From NCBI RefSeq assembly GCF_033095785.1, contig NZ_CP137134.1, positions 1,674,001-1,738,000 on the forward strand: DNA of 64,000 nt. The letters are read 5' to 3'. The notes under the pieces are model-generated. The model was given only the letters and a program-made list of their open reading frames with translations, had not been told where the DNA came from and made no database searches. Shown here piece after piece: positions 52,880 through 61,715 of this stretch (position 1 is the first letter of the stretch; every line of letters starts with the position of its first letter). Source of the stretch: Nitrosospira sp. Is2 (lineage in GTDB: Bacteria > Pseudomonadota > Gammaproteobacteria > Burkholderiales > Nitrosomonadaceae). The position numbers and the translations under genes were made by a program.

Positions 52880-53278
52880 TCAATGTGAGGCCCTCGAAGC
52901 AATATAATCGCGTTTCGACAGTTGCGACGCCATCCTGTGGTGAAAAGCAGCTTCGGTGGCTTTCTCCGCCTCGCGCTTGTATTGTTGCACTAGAGCGGTG
53001 GCACGCGACTGTGAATTCTGCACGTGTCTCCCGTAGAGGTAGCTTTTGTCCTCGTAATACTGGAGCCGTTTCTCGTGTTCCGCTGCTATTTCCAGCAGTT
53101 TCCTGGCTCGGTTTTCATACCGCCTGGCGAGCTCGTCGTGGTCGACAAAAGTTCTGATACTTTGTGCGGCCATGCTCGCATTGTCATTCCTTGCTTCGAG
53201 CGTACCGGTCTCGGTGCAGGAGGCCAGCAGGCCCAACATGGATATGGAAGTTAAAAACTTCCTTATTTCTTTTTCCAT
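52880..53278 (-). CDS. Coiled-coil lipoprotein, paralogue 2
   Basis: From the ATG at 53278 the product is 132 residues. A signal sequence ends with the lipobox LLASC (MEKEIRKFLTSISMLGLLAS, then C), so it is an envelope lipoprotein. The mature part is a long helix with the motif KSYLYGRHVQNSQSRATAL and a tail AAFHHRMASQLSKR, both shared with the protein at 41280-41600. An in-frame upstream ATG at 53338 would give a longer N terminus that obscures the signal, so I prefer the internal one. Confidence 0.82.
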   Translation of the reverse strand: MEKEIRKFLTSISMLGLLASCTETGTLEARNDNASMAAQSIRTFVDHDELARRYENRARKLLEIAAEHEKRLQYYEDKSYLYGRHVQNSQSRATALVQQYKREAEKATEAAFHHRMASQLSKRDYIASRASH

Positions 53279-53626
53279 GATAGGTAGACTCCAATGAAAT
53301 GGATTAAGTGAAAGCCGCTCCATACTGATGCGGTTCATGACATTGGAACATTAGGGAAACTCTAGTTTTATGCTAGATGGAACCCTGAGCAATACATGAA
53401 GAAGCTTCGGAGTTGAATTGTACTCAGTATTACTATAAATAAAAGTCACGTGTTTTGATTGTTATCATAATACGCTGCTTATGTATTGCGGACCTTAAGT
53501 CCTAACTGCAGTTCCCCCCGGAATACGCAAAAAATGGCATCCCTTTGACGTCATCCCCAAAACTGGGGTAGTTCTAAATTAGAGTAAAGTCGCATTTGGC
53601 TCCCCCTATTGAAGGAGTTTGAAGCG

Positions 53627-53891
53627 ATGAAGAAATCCCGATTCACCGAAGTGCAGGTGGCATATGCATTAACACAGGCAGAAGCCGGCACGCCAGTGAG
53701 GGACGTGCCGCAGCCTTGGCATATCCGAAGCGACGTTCTACATCTGGAAGAAGAAGTACGGCGACCTGGGTGGCAGCGAGGTCAGGCGGTTGCGCCAGCT
53801 CGAGGAAGAGAATGCAAGATTGAAGCGTGTGGTGGCTGATCTGACGCTGGACAAGAACATCCTGCAGGAGGTCATCCGAAAAAAGGTCTGA
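53627..53891 (+). pseudogene. IS3-family orfA (transposase helix-turn-helix), frameshifted
   Basis: OrfA starts MKKSRFTEVQVAYALTQAEA at 53627 after a GAAGGAG site and shows the IS3 helix-turn-helix region, GTPVRDV. Near 53705 two bases are missing. The correct frame then reads GISEATFYIWKKKYGDLGGS, EVRRLRQLEEENARLKR, the leucine-zipper part, and ends at 53891. The downstream frame ends in the slippery sequence AAAAAAG at 53879-53885, which should give minus-one frameshifting into orfB. The deletion prevents a full OrfAB fusion. Confidence 0.85.
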
Positions 53892-53941
53892 CGCCGGCAC
53901 GCCGCCGGGAAGTTGTTCAATGGATCATCGATATATGCAAG

Positions 53942-54736
53942 GTGAGCGTTGAGCGGGCGTGTCGGCTAGGCAATTTCTCTCGCGGTAGTTGGCACCGCAA
54001 GAGTACGGCGCAGGATCAGTCAGGATTGCGCATGCGCATTGGCGACATTGCCATGAGCCGTCCACGGTTTGGTTACGAGCGCATTCACGTCCTGCTTCGG
54101 CGTGAGGGCTGGCATGTCAATCTCAAACGTGTCCATAGGTTGTATTGTCTGGAAGGTCTTCAAGTGCGCATGCGGGTACGCCGGAAGAAGCGTATGAGCC
54201 TGCGCCGTGGGCCGGCACCGACGCCCACAGCGCCAGGACAGCGCTGGAGCCTGGATTTCGTGCACGATCAACTGGTCAATGGGCAACCGTTCCGGGTCCT
54301 GACGGTCGTCGATAACTGGAGTCGTGAGAGCCCGGTATTAGAGGTGGGATTTCGGTTAACCGGCAGCAGCGTGGTTGAGGCGCTCAGTCGGGTTGGTAAG
54401 ACAGTTCGCCTGCCAGCATGCATCACCGTAGACCATGGCACCGAATTTACTTCCAGAGCACTGGACTCTTGGGCTTGGGAGAACAAGGTGCAGCTTGACT
54501 TCACGCGCCCTGGAAAGCCTACGGACAACGGGCTTTGCGAGTCATTCAATGGCAGGCTACGCGATGAATGTCTGAATGCTCATGAATTCGAATCCCTGGA
54601 GCAGGCAAAGCGTATCATCGAAGCGTGGCGACGCGACTATAATGATCACAGACCCCACGGTTCGCTCGGAAAGCTGACCCCAAGCGAATACGTTAAATCC
54701 AACCAGGTCAGACTGCCAGAAGTGGCCCGACTCTAG
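53942..54736 (+). CDS. IS3-family orfB (DDE transposase catalytic part)
   Basis: OrfB is an rve-type DDE transposase. The three acidic residues appear in SLDFVHDQL, TVDHGTEFTS and NGLCESFNGRLRDECLN. Its N-terminal part contains the HTH_21 segment FGYERIHVLLRREGWHVN. The frame continues upstream of the GTG at 53942 to the AAAAAAG slip site, so the natural product is the OrfAB fusion. The ending SNQVRLPEVARL is intact. Confidence 0.92.
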   Translation: MSVERACRLGNFSRGSWHRKSTAQDQSGLRMRIGDIAMSRPRFGYERIHVLLRREGWHVNLKRVHRLYCLEGLQVRMRVRRKKRMSLRRGPAPTPTAPGQRWSLDFVHDQLVNGQPFRVLTVVDNWSRESPVLEVGFRLTGSSVVEALSRVGKTVRLPACITVDHGTEFTSRALDSWAWENKVQLDFTRPGKPTDNGLCESFNGRLRDECLNAHEFESLEQAKRIIEAWRRDYNDHRPHGSLGKLTPSEYVKSNQVRLPEVARL

Positions 54737-54784
54737 TTTTGAATCCCAGCAGAATTGGGGGGACGTCATCCACTAGACCGTCTG

Positions 54785-54808
54785 AACTGTCTAACTGTCT
54801 AACTGTCT
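54785..54808. repeat. Three tandem copies of an 8-base unit
   Basis: AACTGTCT occurs three times in a row at 54785-54792, 54793-54800 and 54801-54808, followed by a T run. It lies 14 bases after the IS3 element. It is most likely replication slippage. Confidence 0.8.
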
Positions 54809-55045
54809 TTTTGACGGGGGAGCTTAGGGTTTTCCCAGAGTCAGCCTCGTCATCAATACGCTCGTAATCCTTTTCGGCTGATCTATATTAAATTAACCGA
54901 TGACGGTTGAGTGGCCGCGGCGGGTTCGTCTGCGGAACGATAACCATGCGGGAGGTTCTCTGTTAGAGACAGCAGGCGTAATGATTACATCGAGAAAGCG
55001 AGAAGGCTCAACATTGGCAGGAAAAATGACAAGACGGAGCATGTG

Positions 55046-56215
55046 ATGGCTTCCAGAGAACAACGTTTCTTGGGCAGAAAAATACCCGGCGCGCTGCAAG
55101 TAACGAAGGCGGATGGGAGCTTTATCTTTGATGATCGAGGCAGGAAATATATCGATTTCGTAATGGGCTGGTGTGTCGGCAACTTCGGTTGGGGCAATGA
55201 AGTGCTTACAAACGCCGCCGCGGAGTTCGATGGGCCAGATTATGTGTTTCCTGGGCACTCATATGGGCCTTGGACCGAACTTGCTGAATTACTGGCTTCG
55301 ATATCGCCGGGCAAGCTTATGAAAAGCTTCCGGGCTACCGGGGGCTCAGAAGCCGTGGATATCGCGTTGCAGGCAGCCATGGTGCATACGGGCCGTCAGA
55401 AATTTCTCTCCCTGGAGGGCAGCTATCATGGAAATGCGATTGGCGGGTTGAGTGTAGCGGATTCGAAGAATAGGCAGCAATGCAGGAATCTGCTGCCTCA
55501 TTGCTACAAGGTCGAACTACCGCTAGATAATGAAGCCCTCGAGCGTATTGACAAGTTTCTGAAAACTGAAGAGTTTGCGGCATTCATCATGGAGCCGATC
55601 AGCGTCAATCTCGGAGTGCTTATTCCCGAGATGGAATTTATGACCGAGCTCGTCAAGTTATGCAGGAGATACGGTACGCTATTAATTATGGACGAGGTGG
55701 CAACCGGCTTCGGAAGGACAGGAACATTATTCGCTTCAGAACGTTATCATCTTGAGCCTGATATCATGTGCATCGCCAAAGCAGTCACAGGTGGTCTGGG
55801 AGGATTGGGGGCGACTATAACTACGGCAGCGGTTGCAAAATCAATGGAAGAAAATGGCAGTTACTACTCTACCTATGGGTGGCATCCTCGAAGCGTGCAT
55901 GTTGCGATTGCCACGATTCATTACATAACGACACATCAGAAACAGCTCCTGGGTATAGTCAATGAGATGAGCGAATATTTCCGCTCCCGCTTGTCACAGA
56001 TGCGCTTTAAAGGCGTCGCAAACCACAGCATTGCCGGTATGGCTATTGGCTTAGAATTGGACACTGACGATTATGCTTCTGACATCCAAGCCAAGTGTCA
56101 ACGAAAAGGTCTTTTAATTACAGCCGAAGGCTCAGCGCTACTTTTACTTCCTTCATTAAATATCGATCACGCAATCGCCAAACAGGGTCTGGACATCCTG
56201 GAAAGATGCATTTAA
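55046..56215 (+). CDS. Class III aminotransferase
   Basis: The 389-residue protein is a PLP-dependent fold type I class III aminotransferase, a family that includes glutamate-semialdehyde aminomutases and omega-transaminases. It has FRATGGSEAVDIALQAAMVH, the EGSYHGNAIGG segment, the IMDEVATGFGRTG motif and the PLP lysine in CIAKAVTGG (about K245). It starts at ATG 55046, one codon after a GTG, and eight bases after CGGAG. The specific substrate is not clear. The closest-looking relatives act on amino donors with a terminal amine, an inference. Confidence 0.88.
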   Translation: MASREQRFLGRKIPGALQVTKADGSFIFDDRGRKYIDFVMGWCVGNFGWGNEVLTNAAAEFDGPDYVFPGHSYGPWTELAELLASISPGKLMKSFRATGGSEAVDIALQAAMVHTGRQKFLSLEGSYHGNAIGGLSVADSKNRQQCRNLLPHCYKVELPLDNEALERIDKFLKTEEFAAFIMEPISVNLGVLIPEMEFMTELVKLCRRYGTLLIMDEVATGFGRTGTLFASERYHLEPDIMCIAKAVTGGLGGLGATITTAAVAKSMEENGSYYSTYGWHPRSVHVAIATIHYITTHQKQLLGIVNEMSEYFRSRLSQMRFKGVANHSIAGMAIGLELDTDDYASDIQAKCQRKGLLITAEGSALLLLPSLNIDHAIAKQGLDILERCI

Positions 56216-56427
56216 TCGGCGATCTTGTCTTTATAAGCCCTGGGAGCGGTTATAATGCTGAGGATATTGCCGAAGCTGGTGAAGATATGACCCATTCATT
56301 TATCAAGGGACCGCCTGGCTTCAAAGCCGGTAGGTTCGTATTTTCTGCAAAGATTTTCAGCTGGATCACGGAAGTCTTAGCGGCGGTTGTTGGTGCACGA
56401 ATCGCAAAATGGCTAGGCTGGGTTTGA
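56206..56427 (+). CDS. Possible small hypothetical protein
   Basis: A 73-residue frame starts MHLIGDLVFISPGSGYNAED within the last ten bases of the aminotransferase gene. It has a hydrophobic stretch near the end (SWITEVLAAVVGARIAKWLG). There is no clear ribosome-binding site and no known domain. It may be coding or just an open frame between the aminotransferase and the HerA remnant. Confidence 0.3.
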   Translation: MHLIGDLVFISPGSGYNAEDIAEAGEDMTHSFIKGPPGFKAGRFVFSAKIFSWITEVLAAVVGARIAKWLGWV

Positions 56428-56446
56428 CTGCGAACATTGCTAAATT

Positions 56447-57040
56447 GTCTCAATCGTCGACTTATCCGGCGTGCCTGCAGATGTCGTGGATGGTAGTTTC
56501 TGTGCTTTGTCGGATGATTTTTGACTTCGCTGTATGGAGCCCTCGTCCTGTAAAAGTGACGATCCTGCTGTTTGCAAAGAGGCGCATCGATATGCACCTA
56601 GAAGCGACGCGCTGCCTTCCAGCATACAAACACGCGTTGGCGCGGGTTGCAAAGGAGGGTCGAAAATACGATGTCTCGCTGGGACTTGTATCGCAGCGAC
56701 CATCCGAGCTGGATGAAACGATCTGATCGCAATGCAATACGCTGATTGCACTTCGGATGAGTAACGAGCAAGATCAGACTTTCGTCCAGCGTGCTCTGCC
56801 GGATGCGGTTCGTAGCTTAGTCAAAGTGCTCCCCACGCTCTGTGCTCCGGAAGCCTTGATCGTGGGGAAGGAACTGAAGTCGCTGTTCGCGTTAGATTCA
56901 GTGACCCGGAAGAGCGGCGGCCTCACAGTGCCGACGTGCCATATGCGGCGCTATGGAACGAAAATATAGCCAATGCCGCTAATGTGGCCGACATTGTTCG
57001 CCGGTGGCGACTTCAAGAAAGGTTAGGTACAGGCGGGTGA
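56447..57040 (+). pseudogene. HerA-type (DUF87) ATPase, C-terminal remnant
   Basis: Fragments in different frames give a HerA C-terminal half: IVDLSGVPADVVD, VVSVLCRMIFDFAVWSPRP, EAHRYAPRSDALP (the Walker B-like region), RVAKEGRKYDVSLGLVSQRP (sensor region), SNEQDQTFVQRALPDAV, and the tail PYAALWNENIANAANVADIV ending at 57040. At least four frame changes occur, and the N-terminal Walker A part is missing. HerA translocases act with NurA or with Sir2-like and other effectors in DNA processing and phage defence. The partner here is unknown. Confidence 0.85.
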
Positions 57041-57174
57041 GGGATTCCGGGTCGCGCCTTTAGCACCGTATTTTTGATTGTTGGGGTTCATCCCATGTAC
57101 TTCTCCGTTTTTGGGAGACTTAAAGAAATTTCTCCCGTTGACGTTCCCTGTGTAAAGATCCCAGCCCGGGCTAT

Positions 57175-57777
57175 CTACTCTGGACTTAGCAACAATTTAG
57201 GGACGATCTCGAGGATGCCGGCAGCCGTGAGTACTTCCTCGCGGCTCATGCTCGCCACAGTATGACGCCAGTTTTCCATCCACCGGGATCGCGTAAAGTC
57301 GACGGACAAATGTTCATTATCGATCAGCCAGACCAGTCTTCGGATGACATCCTGAATCCGGGGCGTCCCACCGGGAATATCAAAATAATGCAGCACCAGC
57401 TTCCCACGCATGGCGCAGAAGTGAATTTCCTTGAACGTACGAAGTGCGAGGATCGTATAGTCGATTAGCGATTGCCAATAGATGTCGTCGTATTTTTTCC
57501 AGGAGGGAATCAAGAAGCGGTTATAGGCCGAATTGCTTTTTCCCCTCTGTGGCAGATCGCGCTCGAGCAAGACCTGCACCGGCAGGAGTTGGTCTTCCGC
57601 GACTTGCGACAGAATGACATCTAGGCGTTCCCGCTGCTGGACCCTCAGAATTTTTTCGATCTGATCAAGCAGGCGGCCTTGTCCCGGTTCATGGCTCACC
57701 GTTTCCAGAACATCCTGGAAGGTCAAATAAGACCTAGGATGGTTTGTCTGTGCCGTTGAATCAAAATGTGCGTTCAT
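57175..57777 (-). CDS. Hypothetical protein
   Basis: The 200-residue product starts MNAHFDSTAQTNHPRSYLTF (ATG at 57777) and is rich in charged helices, with YNRFLIPSWKKYDDIYWQSL, LRTFKEIHFCAMRGKLVLHY and SRWMENWRHTVASMSREEVL. I see no signal peptide and no catalytic motif I know. The sequence has the composition of a real cytoplasmic protein. It lies between the HerA remnant and the trypsin-like gene, on the same strand as the latter. It may be an island-specific gene. Confidence 0.6.
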   Translation of the reverse strand: MNAHFDSTAQTNHPRSYLTFQDVLETVSHEPGQGRLLDQIEKILRVQQRERLDVILSQVAEDQLLPVQVLLERDLPQRGKSNSAYNRFLIPSWKKYDDIYWQSLIDYTILALRTFKEIHFCAMRGKLVLHYFDIPGGTPRIQDVIRRLVWLIDNEHLSVDFTRSRWMENWRHTVASMSREEVLTAAGILEIVPKLLLSPE

Positions 57778-57910
57778 GTGCACCTCCTCAATGGTTTGCC
57801 AAGCCGCTACCAGATAGATTGATTCTCTTATTAGAGAATTTTAGTACGTGGATTGAATTAAGCAGGGAGTCTTGCGAAAGAAGCCTTAATATTTCTCTCC
57901 AATCCGTAAG

Positions 57911-58939
57911 CTATGGAACTCTGCGAGCTGGTGCTACCAACGACTCCGGCCAAAGGTATTCAGTCTGGGTACGAATTAACCCCGAATGTGTATTCGCCCT
58001 GAGCCATCCTACATACGGGGCAATGCGGGTGAAGAGCCCGTATTTCTTTGGGGCTCCGCAATCTCCCCAGCTTTTAACGCCGATTAAAAGCTCTTGACCA
58101 TACTGACGAACCGTGGCGGGTCCTCCACTGTCCCCATCACATGCGTCGGTTCTTCCATCTTCATATCCGGCACATAACATGGTGGCTTTAAGCGACTGAC
58201 CGTGAGAATCAGGCGCAGAGCAGAGTTCGGGAGGTACTAACGGTGCTTCCGTTTCCATTAAATCCAGTGATTTGACGCCGAAGTCGTAGGTGTTACCCCA
58301 TCCGCCAATTTTAACTTTTTCCTGGTCATCAATTAGGCGCTGCTCCACCTCAATAGAAGGGAATTGGGGAGGAACAATAGCGGTAGGGCTATCGAGAAAC
58401 AGCAGTGCAAGATCGTTCTCAAGGGTCTGCGGATCATAGGCCCCGTGCACAACGACTGAAATTACTTTTTTCTTTCGGCCTCCAAAATTCAGGCTATTAG
58501 TACCTGTTAAGACAATTAATTCTGTTGCTTGCCGGCGAGCAACACAATGTGCGGCGGTGAGCACCCACTGATCAGTAATAAGAGTTCCACTACAGAAATG
58601 GGCGTAAAGGGGATCCGGAATTGACGCGTTTAATAGCCCAACCTGCCACGGGCGGTCTCCAAAGGTCGCACTCCTTCCCTTTATTATTTTTGCACTAAGC
58701 GGCGCTTTATTCTGCCAATTTCGGAGCGCTCTTTCATATGGATCGGTATGATTTTCAGCGTTGCCTGCCCCGGCTACTGGTTGGGGCGCAAGTAGAAGAG
58801 TGAGGCAAAAGAGTATGGGCGTACCGATAAGCCTTAATCTCTGGCTTATACGTTGGCTTATTTTCAGGTCGAAATGCGATGCAGAGTGCAAGTTGTGTTC
58901 CTTCTCTAAGGGGTTACGAAGCCTTATTCCGGCTTGCAT
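57911..58939 (-). CDS. Trypsin-like (S1) serine protease, exported
   Basis: The 342-residue protein has a hydrophobic segment at about residues 37-57 (LIGTPILFCLTLLLAPQPVAG) that serves as a signal peptide or anchor. A chymotrypsin-fold protease domain starts near residue 85 (IIKGRSATFGDRPWQVG). The triad is H131 (TAAHC), D176 (ENDLALL) and S271 (GDSGGP), and D265 in TDACDGDSGG gives trypsin-like cleavage after Lys or Arg. The C-terminal tail is unusual. S1 proteases of this animal-like type are sporadic in bacteria and often acquired by transfer. Confidence 0.92.
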   Translation of the reverse strand: MQAGIRLRNPLEKEHNLHSASHFDLKISQRISQRLRLIGTPILFCLTLLLAPQPVAGAGNAENHTDPYERALRNWQNKAPLSAKIIKGRSATFGDRPWQVGLLNASIPDPLYAHFCSGTLITDQWVLTAAHCVARRQATELIVLTGTNSLNFGGRKKKVISVVVHGAYDPQTLENDLALLFLDSPTAIVPPQFPSIEVEQRLIDDQEKVKIGGWGNTYDFGVKSLDLMETEAPLVPPELCSAPDSHGQSLKATMLCAGYEDGRTDACDGDSGGPATVRQYGQELLIGVKSWGDCGAPKKYGLFTRIAPYVGWLRANTHSGLIRTQTEYLWPESLVAPARRVP

Positions 58940-59307
58940 GTTTATACGCTACTGGGACACAGTCGCACGGAACTCGGATACACCCAATGCGTAGACAGCT
59001 AAGTGCGGATAACATTGTCCTTGATTTCTCATCCTCATCAACTATCTTTAACCTTAGGAAACGCTGCTGCGCACCGCGCTCCGGAACAAGAAAGATGTTG
59101 CTAATTCAGGATTTCATAGGATTGAAGCCCTTGAATGTTCCAACAAACATTTGCTGCTAGTAGCGGGGCGATAAATGTCATTCTCATACACATCATGCCG
59201 ACGGAACATTTAGCTGAAGAATTCACATCCCTGCGAATCCAAATCCTTCTGGCAATCCTCATTAAAACGCGTATGCTTGTTTTTTAACCCTAAATTTCTT
59301 AATTGCT
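58940..59307. other. Spacer between the trypsin-like gene and the aquaporin gene
   Basis: No gene is supported in these 368 bases, which must contain the divergent promoters. The T-rich stretch before 59308 is AT-rich and promoter-like. Confidence 0.5.
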
Positions 59308-60012
59308 ATGACCCCATTTCTCGGCGAATTGATAGGTACCTGCCTGCTGGTCATACTCGGGAATGGCGTGGTAGCCAACGTCGTACTGAGTAAAACAAAG
59401 GGCAATAACAGTGGCTGGATCGCCATTACGTTAGGATGGGGAGTTGCAGTATTCGTCGGTGTGTACGCGGTTTCTTCGGTAAGTGGCGCGCATATTAATC
59501 CTGCCGCCAGCATTGCTCTGGCTGCTGCTGGTAAATTTGCATGGGGCGACGTGCCTGTTTACATTGCCGGACAGATGTTGGGGGCCATGCTCGGCGCGTT
59601 ACTCGTATGGATTCTTTATCGCCAACATTTTGAACAAACGGACGATGCCAACGCCAAGCTTTCCGCGTTTTGCACCGGACCGGCAATACGGAATCCTTTA
59701 AACAATTTAGTCTCCGAAATTGTAGGAACGTTTATATTGGTGTTCGGCATTTTACACATGGTTGCCCCTCAGAGCAGCCTCGGATCACTGGACGCCTTGC
59801 CGGCGGCCTTGCTGGTGTTCGGTATCGGTTTATCGCTCGGTGGAACAACGGGCTTCGCAATAAACCCCGCTCGTGACTTGGGGCCCCGAATTATGCATGC
59901 CATACTTCCCATACCCAATAAAAGGGACAGCGACTGGAGCTACGCCTACATTCCGGTGATCGGTCCCATTGTTGGAGGTCTTCTCGCTGTGTCTATTTTT
60001 AAACTGTTGTGA
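59308..60012 (+). CDS. Aquaporin/glycerol facilitator (MIP family)
   Basis: The 234-residue protein has six hydrophobic helices and the two NPA loops of the MIP family: HINPAASIAL (about N64) and FAINPARDLGPR (about N186). The aspartate after the second NPA (NPARD) is the mark of glycerol-conducting members such as GlpF, while water-only channels usually have serine or other residues there. It may import glycerol or dihydroxyacetone for the kinase encoded at 47832, an inference without linkage. Confidence 0.93.
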   Translation: MTPFLGELIGTCLLVILGNGVVANVVLSKTKGNNSGWIAITLGWGVAVFVGVYAVSSVSGAHINPAASIALAAAGKFAWGDVPVYIAGQMLGAMLGALLVWILYRQHFEQTDDANAKLSAFCTGPAIRNPLNNLVSEIVGTFILVFGILHMVAPQSSLGSLDALPAALLVFGIGLSLGGTTGFAINPARDLGPRIMHAILPIPNKRDSDWSYAYIPVIGPIVGGLLAVSIFKLL

Positions 60013-60746
60013 TTGTGTCCTGAAGTACATTCTGCCCGGCAAGAGACGGCCCAAGTGGCGATTTGTTCGACCGTATAGAATTACCCGGAATTGCCCGCCG
60101 TTTTTGGACGTTCGGGGCTGGCGTCTTCCCCCTACTCTTCACCGAGGCTCATACCCCGGCTACGCGGTTTCGTTAGAAGAGCCTTAGCCGCGATCCCCTA
60201 TCCATTCGGGCAAGCTATATCGTCGCCGTCAACACAACAATCAGAACGATCAACCCCACTATCCAATGCCACGCAGGGACGGCAATAATAGCCCAGTTAG
60301 AGCTGTTGATGAGGTCTTCCTGAGGCCTACCGCTGAGGTCTCGCGCGGCTGATACATTGGGTTGATCCGAAAAGGAGCCGCGCTCTTGCTTCCGGCGTCT
60401 TAAGAAAGATACACGAAACGGATCTGCGCGGTCCAGCATCTTGGGCGCTGGTGCTTGAGCCGAAGGCAAGATGGAAGGCCTGAGAGGGGCGGGAGCCGAT
60501 CCTCCAACGCGCCATTCGCTGATTCAGAGCTCAAACTGACGAACATCGGTCATTGGTCAGCGCCGGGAATGCCGTTACCGCGTCCTGATCGCGTCCATCC
60601 GGGGACCAACAGCGCCAACGAGTTTTTGTTATCGGTCCTGCCCTATGAGCGGGTGCCGGAAAGCAGCAATGCGCAGGGAAATGTAGACCGCCTGAGCGCG
60701 GCAGATCGCTTTCGATGCACGCAGATCTAACTATCCACTCCCCGAG
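60013..60746. other. Spacer with one possible small frame
   Basis: In these 734 bases only one minus-strand frame (60215-60469) looks possible, and it is listed separately. Other frames are short and unsupported. Confidence 0.4.
60215..60469 (-). CDS. Possible small protein with C-terminal membrane helix
   Basis: The 84-residue frame has a charged N-terminal half (PKMLDRADPFRVSFLRRRKQ) and a hydrophobic end (WAIIAVPAWHWIVGLIVLIV, then VLTATI). The end resembles that of the DUF3309 protein at 60747, which ends GGIGLVLLIVLILILTGTV, so it may be a diverged or fused relative. No ribosome-binding site is clear. Confidence 0.35.
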   Translation of the reverse strand: MPSAQAPAPKMLDRADPFRVSFLRRRKQERGSFSDQPNVSAARDLSGRPQEDLINSSNWAIIAVPAWHWIVGLIVLIVVLTATI

Positions 60747-60905
60747 CTAAACCGTGCCCGTCAAGATCAGAATCAGAACGATCAACAACACTAATCCAAT
60801 CCCACCGCTGGGACCATAACCCCAGCCGCTGCTATAACCCCAGGTCGGAATCACGCCGACGAGCGCAAGTACCAGCAGAATCACAAGAATGGTTCCAATA
60901 GTCAT
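60747..60905 (-). CDS. DUF3309 family small membrane protein
   Basis: The 52-residue product was read from the minus strand: it starts MTIGTILVILLVLALVGVIP, has the TWGYSSGWGYGPSGG loop and ends in a second hydrophobic helix. This is the DUF3309 pattern of two short helices around an aromatic- and glycine-rich loop with the conserved PTW. A GAGGAGAAG ribosome-binding site lies six bases upstream. Such proteins are frequent in betaproteobacteria; the function is unknown. Confidence 0.88.
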   Translation of the reverse strand: MTIGTILVILLVLALVGVIPTWGYSSGWGYGPSGGIGLVLLIVLILILTGTV

Positions 60906-61394
60906 TTTGCTTCTCCTCGTTTTGTTTCACTGGGTCGTTTATTTTTTTCCCTCTGAAACGGAAATTTCCTTCCCTGTTTCGTTTTCGGAGATACCGTAGA
61001 TTGCCTTAATTTCCCGGCACGCTATCGCGTCTGATGGAACTCCAGATGGGCCGACCGTTCGTAATGTGCTGGAGACAACCGGGCGATTTTACAAGTGCGA
61101 TCGTAGCCACCCCATCGTTTAACCAATTGTCCCCCCCTATCCCGGTATTTTCTGTTCGTTTGCGAACGAAATTAAAACGACTTCGTGTTTGCGGAGGGGG
61201 GGCCTCGAAAAGACCTGCAGGCTGGGCGGTTGTGCTGACTGTCCTGTCGCACTCCGATACCCATCGGTGTCAGCAATAGCGAGCGCAGGACCGACAATAG
61301 GTCGATCTTCGTCCTCCCAACCTCGCTCCCCTGCTCAAACTCGCTATACTAAAAATACGCCGTCGGCAACAAGTCACCATTGAGGAGAAAAGCC
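60906..61394. other. Spacer without a supported gene
   Basis: No gene is supported in these 489 bases. They hold the divergent promoters of the DUF3309 gene and chaB. Confidence 0.45.
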
Positions 61395-61622
61395 ATGCCA
61401 TACGACAGGTTGGAGGACCTTCCGGAGAATGTCAGGAACGTATTGCCGAAGCATGCCCAGGAAATATACCGGGCGGCTTTCAACAATGCGTGGGATGAGT
61501 ACAAGGACCCGGACGAGCGGCGCGGGGACGCCAGTCGGGAGGAGACGGCGCACAAGGTCGCCTGGGCGGCGGTTAAAAAGGAATACGAGAAACGCGGCAA
61601 CGAGTGGCGCAAGAAGGATTGA
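61395..61622 (+). CDS. ChaB family protein
   Basis: The 75-residue protein starts MPYDRLEDLPENVRNVLPKH and has AQEIYRAAFNNAWDEYKDPD and AHKVAWAAVKKEYEKRG, the ChaB fold. ChaB was named as a regulator of the ChaA cation transporter, and the role of stand-alone members is poorly known. A GAGGAGAAAAG site precedes the ATG, so I prefer it to an in-frame ATG five codons upstream. No chaA is nearby. Confidence 0.88.
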   Translation: MPYDRLEDLPENVRNVLPKHAQEIYRAAFNNAWDEYKDPDERRGDASREETAHKVAWAAVKKEYEKRGNEWRKKD

Positions 61623-61715
61623 TCGCCTGACATGGGAGTGGAATTCTGGTTAAACCAAGGTCCGTCCATGAGCGGACCGTTGGAGCCGTGTTCGGTCTAT
61701 TTTAGGCTTGCATCC

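Larger units (their letters stand above)
53546..54771 (+). mobile_element. IS3-family insertion sequence
   Basis: The element of about 1.2 kb holds overlapping orfA and orfB transposase genes in the IS3 layout. Its ends are marked by the direct repeat GACGTCATCC at 53547-53556 and 54762-54771. Just inside are imperfect inverted repeats (CCCCAAAACTGGGG on the left against CCCCAATTCTGCTGGG read from the right). It is unclear whether the direct repeats are target duplication or part of the ends. OrfA carries a frameshift, so the copy is probably inactive. Confidence 0.85.
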
